Assembly (NCBI GenBank): GCA_018697675.1
Contig: JABINC010000042.1
Span: 71,077-122,055 of the forward strand
Direction of reading: 5' to 3'
Origin: Candidatus Peregrinibacteria bacterium
GTDB lineage: Bacteria > Patescibacteriota > Gracilibacteria > UBA1369 > JABINC01
Length of the DNA stretch: 50,979 nucleotides
Of this stretch, positions 13,737-22,163 are shown piece after piece. A model generated the notes under the pieces. The model worked only from the letters and a program-made list of their open reading frames with translations, ran no database searches and had not been told where the DNA came from. Each line of letters starts with the position of its first letter. Position 1 is the stretch's first letter. The position numbers and the translations under genes are program-made.

Positions 13737-14384
13737 ATGACTGAAATATCATCCCAAAGATTTGGAGAAGTTATGTTAGAAATGCTTTCAAGAATGGAGA
13801 GCTCAAAAGATGCAGGTATACCTGCCGCAATTGCAACCAAGGTAGAATCTCTAAGGGCAGATTTAGAAATACTAAAAGATGTGTATAAAGGTCCTCTTTT
13901 AACATTTAACATGGATAACTTGTCATCTTTGAATTTCGCAATCTCAGACCGTATCCTGCAAGATGAAGCCCCTGAAAAGATCAAAGATTTATTGATAACG
14001 GTTGATGATAAAAGAAAAGAAATTTTAAGAGAGCTAAGTGAAAATGGATTGACTGCAGAGATGATAAAAAAAGCTATGGATAGAATTGACTTATTCAAAA
14101 ATCTCGCTGTTTTGGGAGTACTATCAAGTTTAATTGCTCAGTGCTTCGCCTATGAATTTTCCAAAGGAGAAGGAGTGCCTGCAGAAACTGCATTTAAAGT
14201 GTTCTGCGCTCTTTTCATAATCTACCCTCTGATAGGAACGTTGCTTAAATCCGTTCCTGCAAAAGTGACTGTAGGAAAGGAAATGATCAGGATTCTTGAA
14301 GAGCTTGAAGGCGGAGAGCAAGAAGATGGGGAAGAGCTTCCATGTTGGCAGCCAAGAGAAGTTATGGCTGGCACTGAGGCTTGA
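13737..14384 (+). CDS. Unknown protein with coiled coil and two membrane helices
   Basis: I do not recognise this 215-residue protein. The first 120 residues are charged and helical (for example RKEILRELSENGLTAEMIKKAMDRI), likely a coiled coil in the cytoplasm. Two hydrophobic segments follow (about residues 121-139 and 149-168), so the protein is probably a membrane hairpin with both ends inside. It has its own perfect -10/-35 promoter and stands alone between the ribosomal operon and the pilus locus. A strong promoter suggests steady expression. No function claimed. Confidence 0.7.
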   Translation: MTEISSQRFGEVMLEMLSRMESSKDAGIPAAIATKVESLRADLEILKDVYKGPLLTFNMDNLSSLNFAISDRILQDEAPEKIKDLLITVDDKRKEILRELSENGLTAEMIKKAMDRIDLFKNLAVLGVLSSLIAQCFAYEFSKGEGVPAETAFKVFCALFIIYPLIGTLLKSVPAKVTVGKEMIRILEELEGGEQEDGEELPCWQPREVMAGTEA

Positions 14385-14452
14385 AAATGACATCCTGCAA
14401 TAAAACCACCCCGAAGTCAACCCAAGGTCTTTTTTTACTTTTTAATAGAGTA

Positions 14453-14481
14453 TTGAGAAAAAGGCGTTTTTCTGCTAGAAT
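14453..14481 (+). promoter_or_regulatory. Promoter of the type IV pilus operon
   Basis: TTGAGA (14453-14458) and TAGAAT (14476-14481) are 17 bases apart, with TGC before the -10 box (extended -10). The first pilus gene starts 32 bases downstream. Confidence 0.6.
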
Positions 14482-14513
14482 ATTTAGATTTAAATGAAAT
14501 AAAAACCAAAAAC

Positions 14514-15902
14514 ATGTTTGAATTTTCAAAGAAAAAGGCAGACGAGACTCAGAATGATGTGAAAATTGAATCTCAGGTGCCTACACAAAAACCTACGGTT
14601 GGGATGGAACCCGCTAAGGCGGAAGCTGGAACTGGTCTGATGGGTACTAAGGATGTGAAAGAACCTGTGACCGTTGGAGCTGGATTAAAGATTGAGGCAA
14701 GCGGTGGGAGCAAGCCTATTGAAATAGAGAAGGAAGAGGCAAAGCCTGTAGCAGAGAAAAAAGACTCTAACGTCTTCACAGATCTTTTCCCGAAAAAAGA
14801 TAACTCGACGAAAACTGATGGGAAGCTTATCGATAGTTTGAATGCTTCGACTTCGCAGAAAAATATTTTGAAACCAAAGAAAAATGATAAGGATCTTTTG
14901 ATTTATAAAAAACCGACACTTGGAGTAAATATACTGAAAGTGATTGTACTTGCTGGACTTCTACTCTGTGCTTATCTGTACAGCCAATTGTCTCCGACTT
15001 TTACAGTACTCGGGGAGAATCCTGTACAAGAGAGAGTTTCGACATATGATCAAGTGTTAGATCTACAGTCAGAGGTGAGCAAGCAAAATTATGCGCTTGC
15101 GAAATTGTCACTAGATGACTACCTGTACACTGCGGACTCATACCTTCATAAAGTGAATTTATTTAAATCAAATTTAGTGTCTCAAAAAGAGAAAGCGAAA
15201 TTGGAAAGTGAATTCCAGACACTACGAGCGAAGATGCGCGAAGATCTGTTACTCGCTTCTGAGAAACTTCTAAACAAATCAATTCCTGATAATCTACCTC
15301 CTCATTTTGAAGAAGGCAAATCTCATCCACAAGAATTCAAAGCTGCACTCAAATCAGGTATCCGCGAAGATATTGCGGCCGCGAGTGATGGGGATGATCC
15401 GGATAAAGTTGTGTTCATGCGTTCTGTATCAAAACTCGCAGACAACGAAACGATCAAGCCAAAACTAAATCAACTCAAGCCTCCTACGATGACTGATAAC
15501 GAGTTCAAGGAAATGGCTGATATTCTTGCAGATAGTAACGCGAGTGGGTTCGCAGCGTTAGCTGCGATCCGGAAAGATCGTATCAAGTGGTCTGAAATAA
15601 TCGAGGAAATTGAGAACGTTACAAAGTCAGTTGATCAACTTTTTGCTAACCAATTCCTAAAAGGAAATGTGGGGCAAATTTTCTACTCTTCATACAACCT
15701 GGATCGCAAAAATGATGCGATCTCAATAATTGGTGAAACATTATCGGACGACGGTAAAAACTTCTCGCTGAGTGCTGATCTTCTGGATGCTTTTGAAACT
15801 TCAGACATGTTCACAGACATCGAGATGGATAGCTTTACCAAGTCAAAAGAGCAAAACGACTCTTTCAAAGGAATTCTTACTATTGATCTAAAACTTGAAT
15901 AA
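14514..15902 (+). CDS. Long single-pass membrane protein of the pilus locus, PilN-like position
   Basis: A 462-residue protein: about 135 residues of Lys/Glu/Pro-rich, probably disordered cytoplasmic N-terminus, one membrane helix (about 138-158, NILKVIVLAGLLLCAYLY), then about 300 residues outside with helical stretches (residues 180-260). I see no known domain. It sits directly before the PilO-like gene (5-base gap) and in front of pilB and pilC, the place of PilN in classical pilM-N-O-P clusters, so a role in the inner-membrane alignment subcomplex is likely (inference). The cytoplasmic tail could replace the missing PilM contact. The C-terminal half ends with a beta-rich ferredoxin-like pattern (ISIIGETLSDDGKNFSLSAD), seen in PilN/PilO. 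Confidence 0.6.
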   Translation: MFEFSKKKADETQNDVKIESQVPTQKPTVGMEPAKAEAGTGLMGTKDVKEPVTVGAGLKIEASGGSKPIEIEKEEAKPVAEKKDSNVFTDLFPKKDNSTKTDGKLIDSLNASTSQKNILKPKKNDKDLLIYKKPTLGVNILKVIVLAGLLLCAYLYSQLSPTFTVLGENPVQERVSTYDQVLDLQSEVSKQNYALAKLSLDDYLYTADSYLHKVNLFKSNLVSQKEKAKLESEFQTLRAKMREDLLLASEKLLNKSIPDNLPPHFEEGKSHPQEFKAALKSGIREDIAAASDGDDPDKVVFMRSVSKLADNETIKPKLNQLKPPTMTDNEFKEMADILADSNASGFAALAAIRKDRIKWSEIIEEIENVTKSVDQLFANQFLKGNVGQIFYSSYNLDRKNDAISIIGETLSDDGKNFSLSADLLDAFETSDMFTDIEMDSFTKSKEQNDSFKGILTIDLKLE

Positions 15903-15907
15903 TTACC

Positions 15908-16525
15908 ATGACAAAAAACATAAACCCAAAACTCAAGCAGCTCTATGAAAAGAACAACAGATTCTTTGTCATCTTGAGTGCCATACTGTTCATCGTACTG
16001 GGATATTTCTCATACGTATACCTAAGTGAGCTATACACAGTTAAATCCGATATCGCAAAACTTGAATCGATAGAAACCATGCTCTCTGCAAATTTGAGCG
16101 ATGCAACTGTCGACTACACAAGCAAGACCGAACTCTATACAGAACGGCGCAAATCGCACTTAGCTGAATTGAACAAAGTATTCCCATTTGAAGCAGAGAA
16201 GACAAACTTCACGCGCTTCATCGATGACTACTTTTTCCGAAATAATTTTTCCAAAAATGAGATTTTCGTTAAGAATATGATTTTCGGAAGAGCAACTTCT
16301 ACAGAAGGATACACAGTTCTACCAGTCTCACTTAGCATCACAAGTTCAAAAGGGAATTTCATGAATTTCTTGAAATTTGTAGAAAGCTCTGGAGCTCTCT
16401 CGAGCAACACTCGACTTATGGATATCCAATCTATCGATGTGACTTTCCGAGATGCAGATGATGGACAACTTTATGACTACAGAATTTCACTCAATGTTTA
16501 TTACCAGGGTGAAACTGAAATGTAA
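15908..16525 (+). CDS. PilO-like pilus assembly protein
   Basis: A 205-residue bitopic protein: short cytoplasmic N-terminus, one helix (about residues 19-40), a coiled coil (about 45-100) and a C-terminal domain of alternating strands (VLPVSLSITSSKGNFMNFLKFVES, then IDVTFRDADDGQLYDYRISLNVYYQG), the fold order of PilO. It would pair with the upstream protein to hold the pilus motor in the membrane. It is 5 bases after the upstream gene and 27 bases before pilB. Sequence similarity to named PilO is weak; the call rests on architecture and place. Confidence 0.65.
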   Translation: MTKNINPKLKQLYEKNNRFFVILSAILFIVLGYFSYVYLSELYTVKSDIAKLESIETMLSANLSDATVDYTSKTELYTERRKSHLAELNKVFPFEAEKTNFTRFIDDYFFRNNFSKNEIFVKNMIFGRATSTEGYTVLPVSLSITSSKGNFMNFLKFVESSGALSSNTRLMDIQSIDVTFRDADDGQLYDYRISLNVYYQGETEM

Positions 16526-16552
16526 TTTTTAAGCGGCTGACCGCAAGTAGAT

Positions 16553-17926
16553 ATGAACCAAGTAGCAACTACATCTAGAGTACAAGAATTGCAAAACTCA
16601 ATCATAGCGGGAAATATTCCGCAGCTTGTGATGAATGCAATTGCTCATGCGATCGAGATGAGATCTTCGGATATTCATATCGAACCTTCGAAAAACACAA
16701 TTCGAATGCGGTACCGTGTAGATGGAGTTCTGCGGAGAATCGTTGAATACCCACATAATATTCATCCGGCAGTTGTGTCGCGTGTAAAGATTATGTCGAA
16801 TTTGAAAATTGATGAGCAGAGAATTCCGCAAGATGGGCGTGCTCATGTGACTACCGAAGATAACCGAGAAATGGATCTGCGTGTCTCGACCTTACCTACT
16901 ATTAATGGTGAGAAAATCGTAATGCGTATCCAAGAAGAATCGAAAAATATTCCTACTCTTGAGGAGCTCGGGCTTGAATCAAGTAGCTTCGCGAATCTCA
17001 GAAATGCACTTGAATTACCGAACGGAATTATTCTTACAACTGGGCCTACTGGTTCTGGTAAAACAACCACCCTGTATGCCGCTCTCAATATTTTGAACAA
17101 ACCAGAAGTAAATATTCTGACAATTGAAGATCCGGTGGAAATCCAAATGGATGGACTGAACCAAAGTCAAACTCATTCGGAAATTGATTATACCTTTGCA
17201 AGTGGACTGCGTACCGCACTTCGCCAAGATCCGGACATTATAATGGTTGGTGAGATCCGTGATGAAGAAACCGTTGGAACTGCTATCGAAGCGTCCCTTA
17301 CCGGACATTTGGTACTTTCTACAATTCATACAAATTCCGCAGTTGAGACAATTACTCGTATTTTAAATATGAGTGTTCCGCCTTTTCTACTCACTGCTAC
17401 AATCAATACTATAATTTCACAGAGGCTTGTTCGTAAGCTCTGCCAAAATTGTAAACAAGAAATCCAAATTGATCCTACAACGGCTGATATGGTAAATTAT
17501 TCGATTAGCACTTTGAGTCCGAATGCCGCCGGAGATCTTCCGCCGGAAAGGACTTTTTATGGTCCGACTGGTTGTGAACAATGTGGGAATATTGGATATA
17601 TCGGCCGAGTTGGTCTTTATGAACTTATGACTATGAGTAACCCACTTCGCCGTATGATTATCGACCGCGCAAACACTCTAGATATTCAGCGAGTTGCCAT
17701 GGAAGAGGGAATGCTAACTCTAGAACAAAGTGGAATTATCAAAGCTTTGAAAGGCCTGACTTCGCTCGAAGAAGTGTACCGCGTAGCTCGACATATCCGT
17801 GTAGATGGCAATGATACTACTGTTGCCGCACCTATTGCAGCTCCTCAAACACCATCAAGCGAGACATCTCCAGAGCAGCCTTCTGTTCAACCGGAACAAC
17901 CTGAACCATCTCAAGAAAACAATTAA
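16553..17926 (+). CDS. pilB: Type IV pilus assembly ATPase PilB, short form
   Basis: A 457-residue GspE/PilB ATPase that powers pilin polymerisation. Walker A GPTGSGKT is at 164-171, the Asp box at about 188-196 (ILTIEDPVE), Walker B DPDIIMVGEIRDEE at 226-239, the His box STIHTN at 256-261, and a zinc-binding pair of CxxC motifs (CQNC at 297-300, CEQC about 345) marks it as PilB/GspE rather than PilT. The usual PilB N-terminal domain of about 120-150 residues is absent: only a short helix precedes the N2 domain, and the 27-base gap upstream leaves no room for it. The C-terminal tail is Pro/Gln/Glu-rich. The next gene, pilC, starts 5 bases later. Confidence 0.93.
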   Translation: MNQVATTSRVQELQNSIIAGNIPQLVMNAIAHAIEMRSSDIHIEPSKNTIRMRYRVDGVLRRIVEYPHNIHPAVVSRVKIMSNLKIDEQRIPQDGRAHVTTEDNREMDLRVSTLPTINGEKIVMRIQEESKNIPTLEELGLESSSFANLRNALELPNGIILTTGPTGSGKTTTLYAALNILNKPEVNILTIEDPVEIQMDGLNQSQTHSEIDYTFASGLRTALRQDPDIIMVGEIRDEETVGTAIEASLTGHLVLSTIHTNSAVETITRILNMSVPPFLLTATINTIISQRLVRKLCQNCKQEIQIDPTTADMVNYSISTLSPNAAGDLPPERTFYGPTGCEQCGNIGYIGRVGLYELMTMSNPLRRMIIDRANTLDIQRVAMEEGMLTLEQSGIIKALKGLTSLEEVYRVARHIRVDGNDTTVAAPIAAPQTPSSETSPEQPSVQPEQPEPSQENN

Positions 17927-17931
17927 TTTAA

Positions 17932-19155
17932 ATGGAACAAAAAATTACTAACAATTCAGAAGAAAACAAAGAAGAAGTTTTATTTGAAATCGGTAAATCT
18001 GGTGGAACTGTAAAAAGACAGTCTTTTGACGAAGACCTTAATATAGAAGTAACTGGGAATTTTCTTATAGATACATATAAAAGGTTAGATGCGTGGATGC
18101 AATCATTCACAAAGATCAAAATGAAAGAAAAGATGACTTTTTTCCAATTGCTTTCGGTAACTCTAAATGCTGGAGTACCACTGATTAAAGCTCTTCGCAC
18201 AATTGCAGGAGAATTTGATAATGTGAAACTTCGCAAAGTTACGCTCGGCCTCGCCTCGCGCATCGAAAAAGGTAAAAAGCTTTCTCAATCCATGGAAGAC
18301 TATCCTCATGTATTTACGAATTCACAAATTGGTATGGTGAATGCCGGCGAAGTATCCGGAAAACTCAATGATATTTTTGAAAAAATAAATCGTGAGACAG
18401 AAAAAAACACAAAGCTCGCTGCTCAGATCAAGGCCGCGATGATCTACCCTATTATAGTGCTTATCATTTTGGGAGTTGTTATCACGCTTATGATGGTGAT
18501 GGTTATTCCGAAAATTGGGAAAATATTCACCGAAGCCGGCATGGATTTACCACCGATTACGAGATGGCTAATTGCCTTTTCTACTTTTGTACAAGCCCAG
18601 TGGCTTATCGTACTCATAGCGCTAGTAGCTGCCGTGTTCATACTCAGATTTGCAAAAAAAACTCCTCTCGGAAGATGGTATTTTGATTCAATGTTACTTC
18701 GACTACCCGTAATGGGAAAATTATTCCGTATGATCGCTCTTGCAAAATTCGCCCGCACTTTGAGTGCACTTATTTCAAGTGGAATCTCTATTGTAAAAGC
18801 TCTGCAGATCGATGCAGAAGCGGTCGGTAACGATGTCTACAAAAAAAGAATCCTTATCGCTGCAGATGATGTAGCAAAAGGTATTCCTCTAGGAGAAAAC
18901 CTCGCCGGAAACAAACTTCTTTTTCCGTCACTCGTCGTGAGCATGGTTGCCGTTGGAGAGCAGAGTGCCGAGCTGGCCTCGGTGATGGATAAAATCGCTG
19001 ATTATTATGATAATGAAGTTGAAGCAATCACCCAGAACATCGCAAAACTCATGGAACCATTTATCCTTGTGATCCTCGGTGGAAGTGTCGGACTCCTCGT
19101 AACTGCTATCATGCAGCCAATCATGTCCCTCACAAATTTGGCGGAGGCTCTGTAG
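17932..19155 (+). CDS. pilC: Type IV pilus platform protein PilC
   Basis: A 407-residue inner-membrane platform protein (GspF/PilC family). Two T2SSF domains are visible: the first begins at TFFQLLSVTLNAGVPLIKAL (about residue 68), the second at AKFARTLSALISSGISIVKAL (about 272). Hydrophobic segments at about 169-192, 208-228 and 382-402 give three membrane helices. It binds PilB on the cytoplasmic face. The N-terminal 65 residues are extra charged sequence. It is in one operon with pilB. Confidence 0.95.
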   Translation: MEQKITNNSEENKEEVLFEIGKSGGTVKRQSFDEDLNIEVTGNFLIDTYKRLDAWMQSFTKIKMKEKMTFFQLLSVTLNAGVPLIKALRTIAGEFDNVKLRKVTLGLASRIEKGKKLSQSMEDYPHVFTNSQIGMVNAGEVSGKLNDIFEKINRETEKNTKLAAQIKAAMIYPIIVLIILGVVITLMMVMVIPKIGKIFTEAGMDLPPITRWLIAFSTFVQAQWLIVLIALVAAVFILRFAKKTPLGRWYFDSMLLRLPVMGKLFRMIALAKFARTLSALISSGISIVKALQIDAEAVGNDVYKKRILIAADDVAKGIPLGENLAGNKLLFPSLVVSMVAVGEQSAELASVMDKIADYYDNEVEAITQNIAKLMEPFILVILGGSVGLLVTAIMQPIMSLTNLAEAL

Positions 19156-19193
19156 GACTACCCTCCACGTCAACTTAAATTCAACAAGTGCAT

Positions 19194-19223
19194 TTGACGA
19201 AACAGATGCGGATTTGCTAAACT
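19194..19223 (+). promoter_or_regulatory. Candidate promoter of the first pilin gene
   Basis: TTGACG (19194-19199) and TAAACT (19218-19223), 18 bases apart, with TGC before the -10 box, lie 44 bases before the first pilin. Pilin genes commonly need more transcript than the motor genes upstream. Confidence 0.5.
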
Positions 19224-19267
19224 TTCCTTCGTAGTAAAAATAAAAATAAAACCTAACAATTAGGAAT

Positions 19268-19753
19268 ATGAAAAACACACGAAAAGCTTTCTCGCTGATC
19301 GAACTCCTTATAGTGATCACGATCATCGGGATTTTGGTTGTAGCTTTCTTACCATCCATAACTTCTGGCCCATCCCGTGCACGTGACGTGCAGAGAATTT
19401 CTGATATCGCAGATGCTTCCCTAGCTCTAGAAATGTATTTCCAAGACACTGGGGTTTATCCTGATGCCGTATCTGATCTTCTCCCTGCAAGTCTAGAATC
19501 TTACTTTGATTCTAATGACCTACCTGCCGATCCTAGCACTGGCACAGTCTATCATTATGAGACTTGTGACACTAAACAAGGCTATATAGTTGCAGCCAAA
19601 ATGGAAAATAATAAATCTACTGATAATTATCATCAAGGTACATATTCTGATACCATGGGTATGATCGATGATACTACTTGTGGCATCATTACTGGCTTTG
19701 AAGCAGCAGTTGATGAAACTACTGGTGAGATCTATGCAATCTTGAAAGACTAG
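19268..19753 (+). CDS. Type IV pilin, unusual alanine at the cleavage site
   Basis: A 161-residue prepilin. The leader is MKNTRKA, followed by FSLIELLIVITIIGILVV; Glu is at +5 of the mature form. Prepilin peptidase normally needs Gly at -1; here it is Ala, which some peptidases cut less well. The rest is a short globular head with two cysteines (YETCDTK and TTCGII) that would make the C-terminal disulfide loop. The first 60 residues are very close to those of the second pilin, so the two are duplicates. It could be a minor pilin because of the Ala. The gene has its own promoter. Confidence 0.92.
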   Translation: MKNTRKAFSLIELLIVITIIGILVVAFLPSITSGPSRARDVQRISDIADASLALEMYFQDTGVYPDAVSDLLPASLESYFDSNDLPADPSTGTVYHYETCDTKQGYIVAAKMENNKSTDNYHQGTYSDTMGMIDDTTCGIITGFEAAVDETTGEIYAILKD

Positions 19754-19824
19754 ATAAATCTTTATCTTTTCTTTGAGTGCGCTTGTATTTATTTTAAACA
19801 AATCATTAATTAACCTTTTTTCTT

Positions 19825-20334
19825 ATGAAATTTCCTAGGAGGGGGTTCTCGTTGATAGAACTTCTGATCGTTATAACGATCATTGGAATACTCGTTGTAG
19901 TGTTCCTACCGACTATCACTTCTGGGCCGGCTAGAGCGCGTGATGCGCAGAGAGTGTCGGACGTTGCTGATATTTCGAATGCGGTTGAGATGTTCAACCA
20001 AGACCATGAAGCTTATCCAAACACAAGTGGGGCTTGGGTGCCTCTAGAAACTCCAAGTGACAATGATGATATTACAGCTATCGCTGCCTACTTCGATAAA
20101 GGAGTGACTCCTACGGATCCTCGTGGTGAAACTCTAGTTGAAGCTAGTCTTGATGCTGGAATGTATTATTACCGTGATTATGACAATGGATTCATAGTTG
20201 TAGCTAATACAGAAACAGATAAATTCACAGATGGCTACTACTCCGGCGGCATACTAACGGTCCCTACACCTGACACCACACTTGCAACAGCTGATAACAC
20301 CGGAGATGATAACTTGTACGCTTATTACAAATAA
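19825..20334 (+). CDS. Type IV pilin
   Basis: A 169-residue prepilin with the standard leader MKFPRRG and FSLIELLIVITIIGILVV; Gly at -1 and Glu at +5 fit cleavage by prepilin peptidase. The head has no cysteines, unlike the first pilin, and is rich in Asp and Tyr (YYYRDYDNG, DGYYSGG), perhaps metal-stabilised. The shared N-terminus (SLIELLIVITIIGILVV and the SGPxRARDxQR motif) shows duplication. It is probably the major pilin. It is followed by a strong terminator. Confidence 0.95.
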   Translation: MKFPRRGFSLIELLIVITIIGILVVVFLPTITSGPARARDAQRVSDVADISNAVEMFNQDHEAYPNTSGAWVPLETPSDNDDITAIAAYFDKGVTPTDPRGETLVEASLDAGMYYYRDYDNGFIVVANTETDKFTDGYYSGGILTVPTPDTTLATADNTGDDNLYAYYK

Positions 20335-20403
20335 GCATCTTGAGCTAAAATTATGAGTTTAGAGACGAGATTTTAGATAAATAAAAATTTGAGAGGGCGA
20401 AAG

Positions 20404-20443
20404 GCCCGCATTTCTCACTAAAAATGGGAGCTGTGGGCTTTTT
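20404..20443 (+). terminator. Terminator of the pilus locus
   Basis: GCCCGCA (20404-20410) pairs with TGTGGGC (20432-20438), one G-T pair, long loop, followed by five T. It separates the pilin genes from the convergent ATPase gene. Confidence 0.75.
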
Positions 20444-20452
20444 GTGATTTGT

Positions 20453-21670
20453 CTAATTCTCCCTCTTTCCAATCAGCCTTCTAATCTCCCTTCTTAAGTC
20501 AATCCCAATTGCCAGAGTCCCCATGTTACAAAACATTTTCTCAAAAAAGTAACGACATATCTCTCCACGAAAACGAATATTATCATCTACAACCTCAATT
20601 AGACCATAATCTACTAGGCGTTCTATATCGCAACCTGCTGACTCCAAGGGGACTTCTTCCGAAGCAATTCTCCTTATGAGATTGAATTCTTCAGGGGTTG
20701 AATATCCCCTAAGATAAGATATATATGGATTAATGTTTTCTTCTAAACGGTTGAGATATCGACCTTCTGCTGTCCCTATATATTCAGAATAACCAATATC
20801 TACATCATCTACTGAAATTTCATATGGCCCAGCCGGAACTTCCCGGTCATGCCCATCTAAGCCAAATATATTTATGAACACCTTTGCAATCTCATTTGGC
20901 CTTCCTCCGGTCACTTCATACATCCGGCCATATGCATCTTCTGCGAATGTTATGTCTGGGTCATCCTGAATTAAAGCATCTAAATAGGGCTGCATCTCCT
21001 CCAAGGAAATTGGCCCCAATCTATGTAATACAACGCTATCGGCAAGCTCCCCTACTAATATTTCTTCTACACGATGAATCGGATGAGTATCAAGCGTCAC
21101 TGACAAATTTGGGATTTTAGCTAGTTTTGTAAGAAATGATATGAATTTTTTAAGTTCTTGATCTGGAGCAAAATACATGGGTGCGATCTCTGAGATGCCT
21201 ATATCTATTCGTCTCCCTGTAGCACTTACCGAATCAGCTATAAGTTCAAATAGATTTATTCTTTGACTTACCAAATATCGTTCCATGGTATCGTCATCTC
21301 TAAATATATGATTTGGCAATAATCCCATATCAGCCCCTAGCTCTTCTACTGTTTCAGTTATGCATGATACCACCCAAGTCATAGCTTCATTTGGCTGCAC
21401 TCTCTCCAAATCCATTACATTCAAAAGTGTGGGCGAGCCATTCTCATCCATTACTTTACGAATAAGGGTGCTTTTTCCCATTTGTTTCTGACCAATCAAG
21501 CATATCAACTTATCTCCTGCCATTTCTTCACATACCTGTTCAAACAACTCTTCCCTTAATGACACTTGTAACTCAACGGGAACTGTTCGTCCGAGACGTT
21601 GAGGAAGTGTATATTCCAACCTCTCTCGTGGAGGCTTTGTAGCTCTCATTTCTTCTATTGCAGTTGGCAT
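20453..21670 (-). CDS. AAA-type ATPase with C-terminal winged helix
   Basis: I chose the ATG at 21670 (405 residues), not the one 75 bases upstream, because a promoter with -10 at 21695-21700 would start transcription between them. Walker A is GQKQMGKST (residues 60-68); a clear Walker B is not visible. The middle has the helical lid style of archaeal-type/ORC-like or STAND ATPases (VTGGRPNEIAKVFINIFG), and the C-terminus (SAGCDIERLVDYGLIEVVDDNIRFRGEICRYFFEKMF) looks like a winged helix ending with a membrane-near tail. It diverges from the giant-protein operon. The role is unknown. Confidence 0.7.
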   Translation of the reverse strand: MPTAIEEMRATKPPRERLEYTLPQRLGRTVPVELQVSLREELFEQVCEEMAGDKLICLIGQKQMGKSTLIRKVMDENGSPTLLNVMDLERVQPNEAMTWVVSCITETVEELGADMGLLPNHIFRDDDTMERYLVSQRINLFELIADSVSATGRRIDIGISEIAPMYFAPDQELKKFISFLTKLAKIPNLSVTLDTHPIHRVEEILVGELADSVVLHRLGPISLEEMQPYLDALIQDDPDITFAEDAYGRMYEVTGGRPNEIAKVFINIFGLDGHDREVPAGPYEISVDDVDIGYSEYIGTAEGRYLNRLEENINPYISYLRGYSTPEEFNLIRRIASEEVPLESAGCDIERLVDYGLIEVVDDNIRFRGEICRYFFEKMFCNMGTLAIGIDLRREIRRLIGKREN

Positions 21671-21694
21671 TTTATGGTTTCTTAATAAGGCCGA

Positions 21695-21722
21695 ATTATA
21701 GCGTTTTTTGATACTTTTGCAA
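21695..21722 (-). promoter_or_regulatory. Promoter of the AAA-type ATPase gene
   Basis: On the minus strand TTGCAA (21717-21722) and TATAAT (21695-21700), 16 bases apart, 24 bases before the start codon at 21670. It decides the start choice. Confidence 0.6.
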
Positions 21723-21818
21723 TTGAGTTTCTGGACTAAATACATAAAATCCGCTTCTGTATGTCAGGTTTTGAATTTGGCAACTCACTTGCAATTAGGA
21801 ATTGTGAGAACTCGAAAA

Positions 21819-21867
21819 TTGACATTTTATTCAAAGAAAGTATAAATCTCCCGCCGGCGGGAGATTT
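21819..21867 (+). promoter_or_regulatory. Promoter overlapped by a 24-bp perfect palindrome
   Basis: TTGACA (21819-21824) and TATAAA (21841-21846) are 16 bases apart. A perfect 24-bp palindrome (21844-21867; half-site AAATCTCCCGCC) begins inside the -10 box and is followed by T/A-rich sequence. It could be an operator at the transcription start or a hairpin terminator for any earlier transcript (GC-rich stem, T-run). Its place about 300 bases before the giant gene suggests control of that operon. Confidence 0.5.
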
Positions 21868-21886
21868 TTAAAGGTAATAATGGATG

Positions 21887-21953
21887 AGGAGGTGTGATGA
21901 GACAATGTAAAGTCGTATGGTCAACCAAAATTTGGGATTTTGGCTTCAGATAG
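21887..21953 (+). other. Micro-ORF with perfect Shine-Dalgarno upstream of the giant gene
   Basis: AGGAGG (21887-21892), 4 bases, then ATG at 21897 and an 18-codon frame MRQCKVVWSTKIWDFGFR. It lies downstream of the palindrome promoter and about 210 bases before the giant gene. It could be a leader peptide; the evidence is only the ribosome site, rare in this window. Confidence 0.3.
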
Positions 21954-21999
21954 AGATTATGAGGTGGTTTTTGCATTGTCGGAAATAGGGTGGTTGGGG

Positions 22000-22005
22000 T
22001 ATAAT
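22000..22005 (+). promoter_or_regulatory. Candidate -10 box of the giant operon
   Basis: A perfect TATAAT with a weak -35 candidate TTGTCG at 21976-21981 (18-base spacing). Transcription would start near 22012, leaving a 150-base A-rich leader before the ATG at 22164. The TTG at 22017 is almost at the transcript start and unlikely to be used. Confidence 0.45.
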
Positions 22006-22163
22006 TTCGGCGAGTTTTGTACCTCTGGAAAATGGCAGGGGCAAAACAAAAAGATGGCATCACCTTCAAAAACGTAATAATAAGGAGATTCTCGAGGTCC
22101 AAAAATAGGGCCAAAAAGGGAGTCGTAAGGTGTCATCAAAAAAAACAAAAAATAAAAATAAAT

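Noticed and set aside
22017-22163. TTG start 49 codons upstream in the giant gene
   Set aside because: It would put a basic, non-secretory stretch before the signal peptide and lies almost at the predicted transcript start; the ATG at 22164 gives a normal signal peptide.
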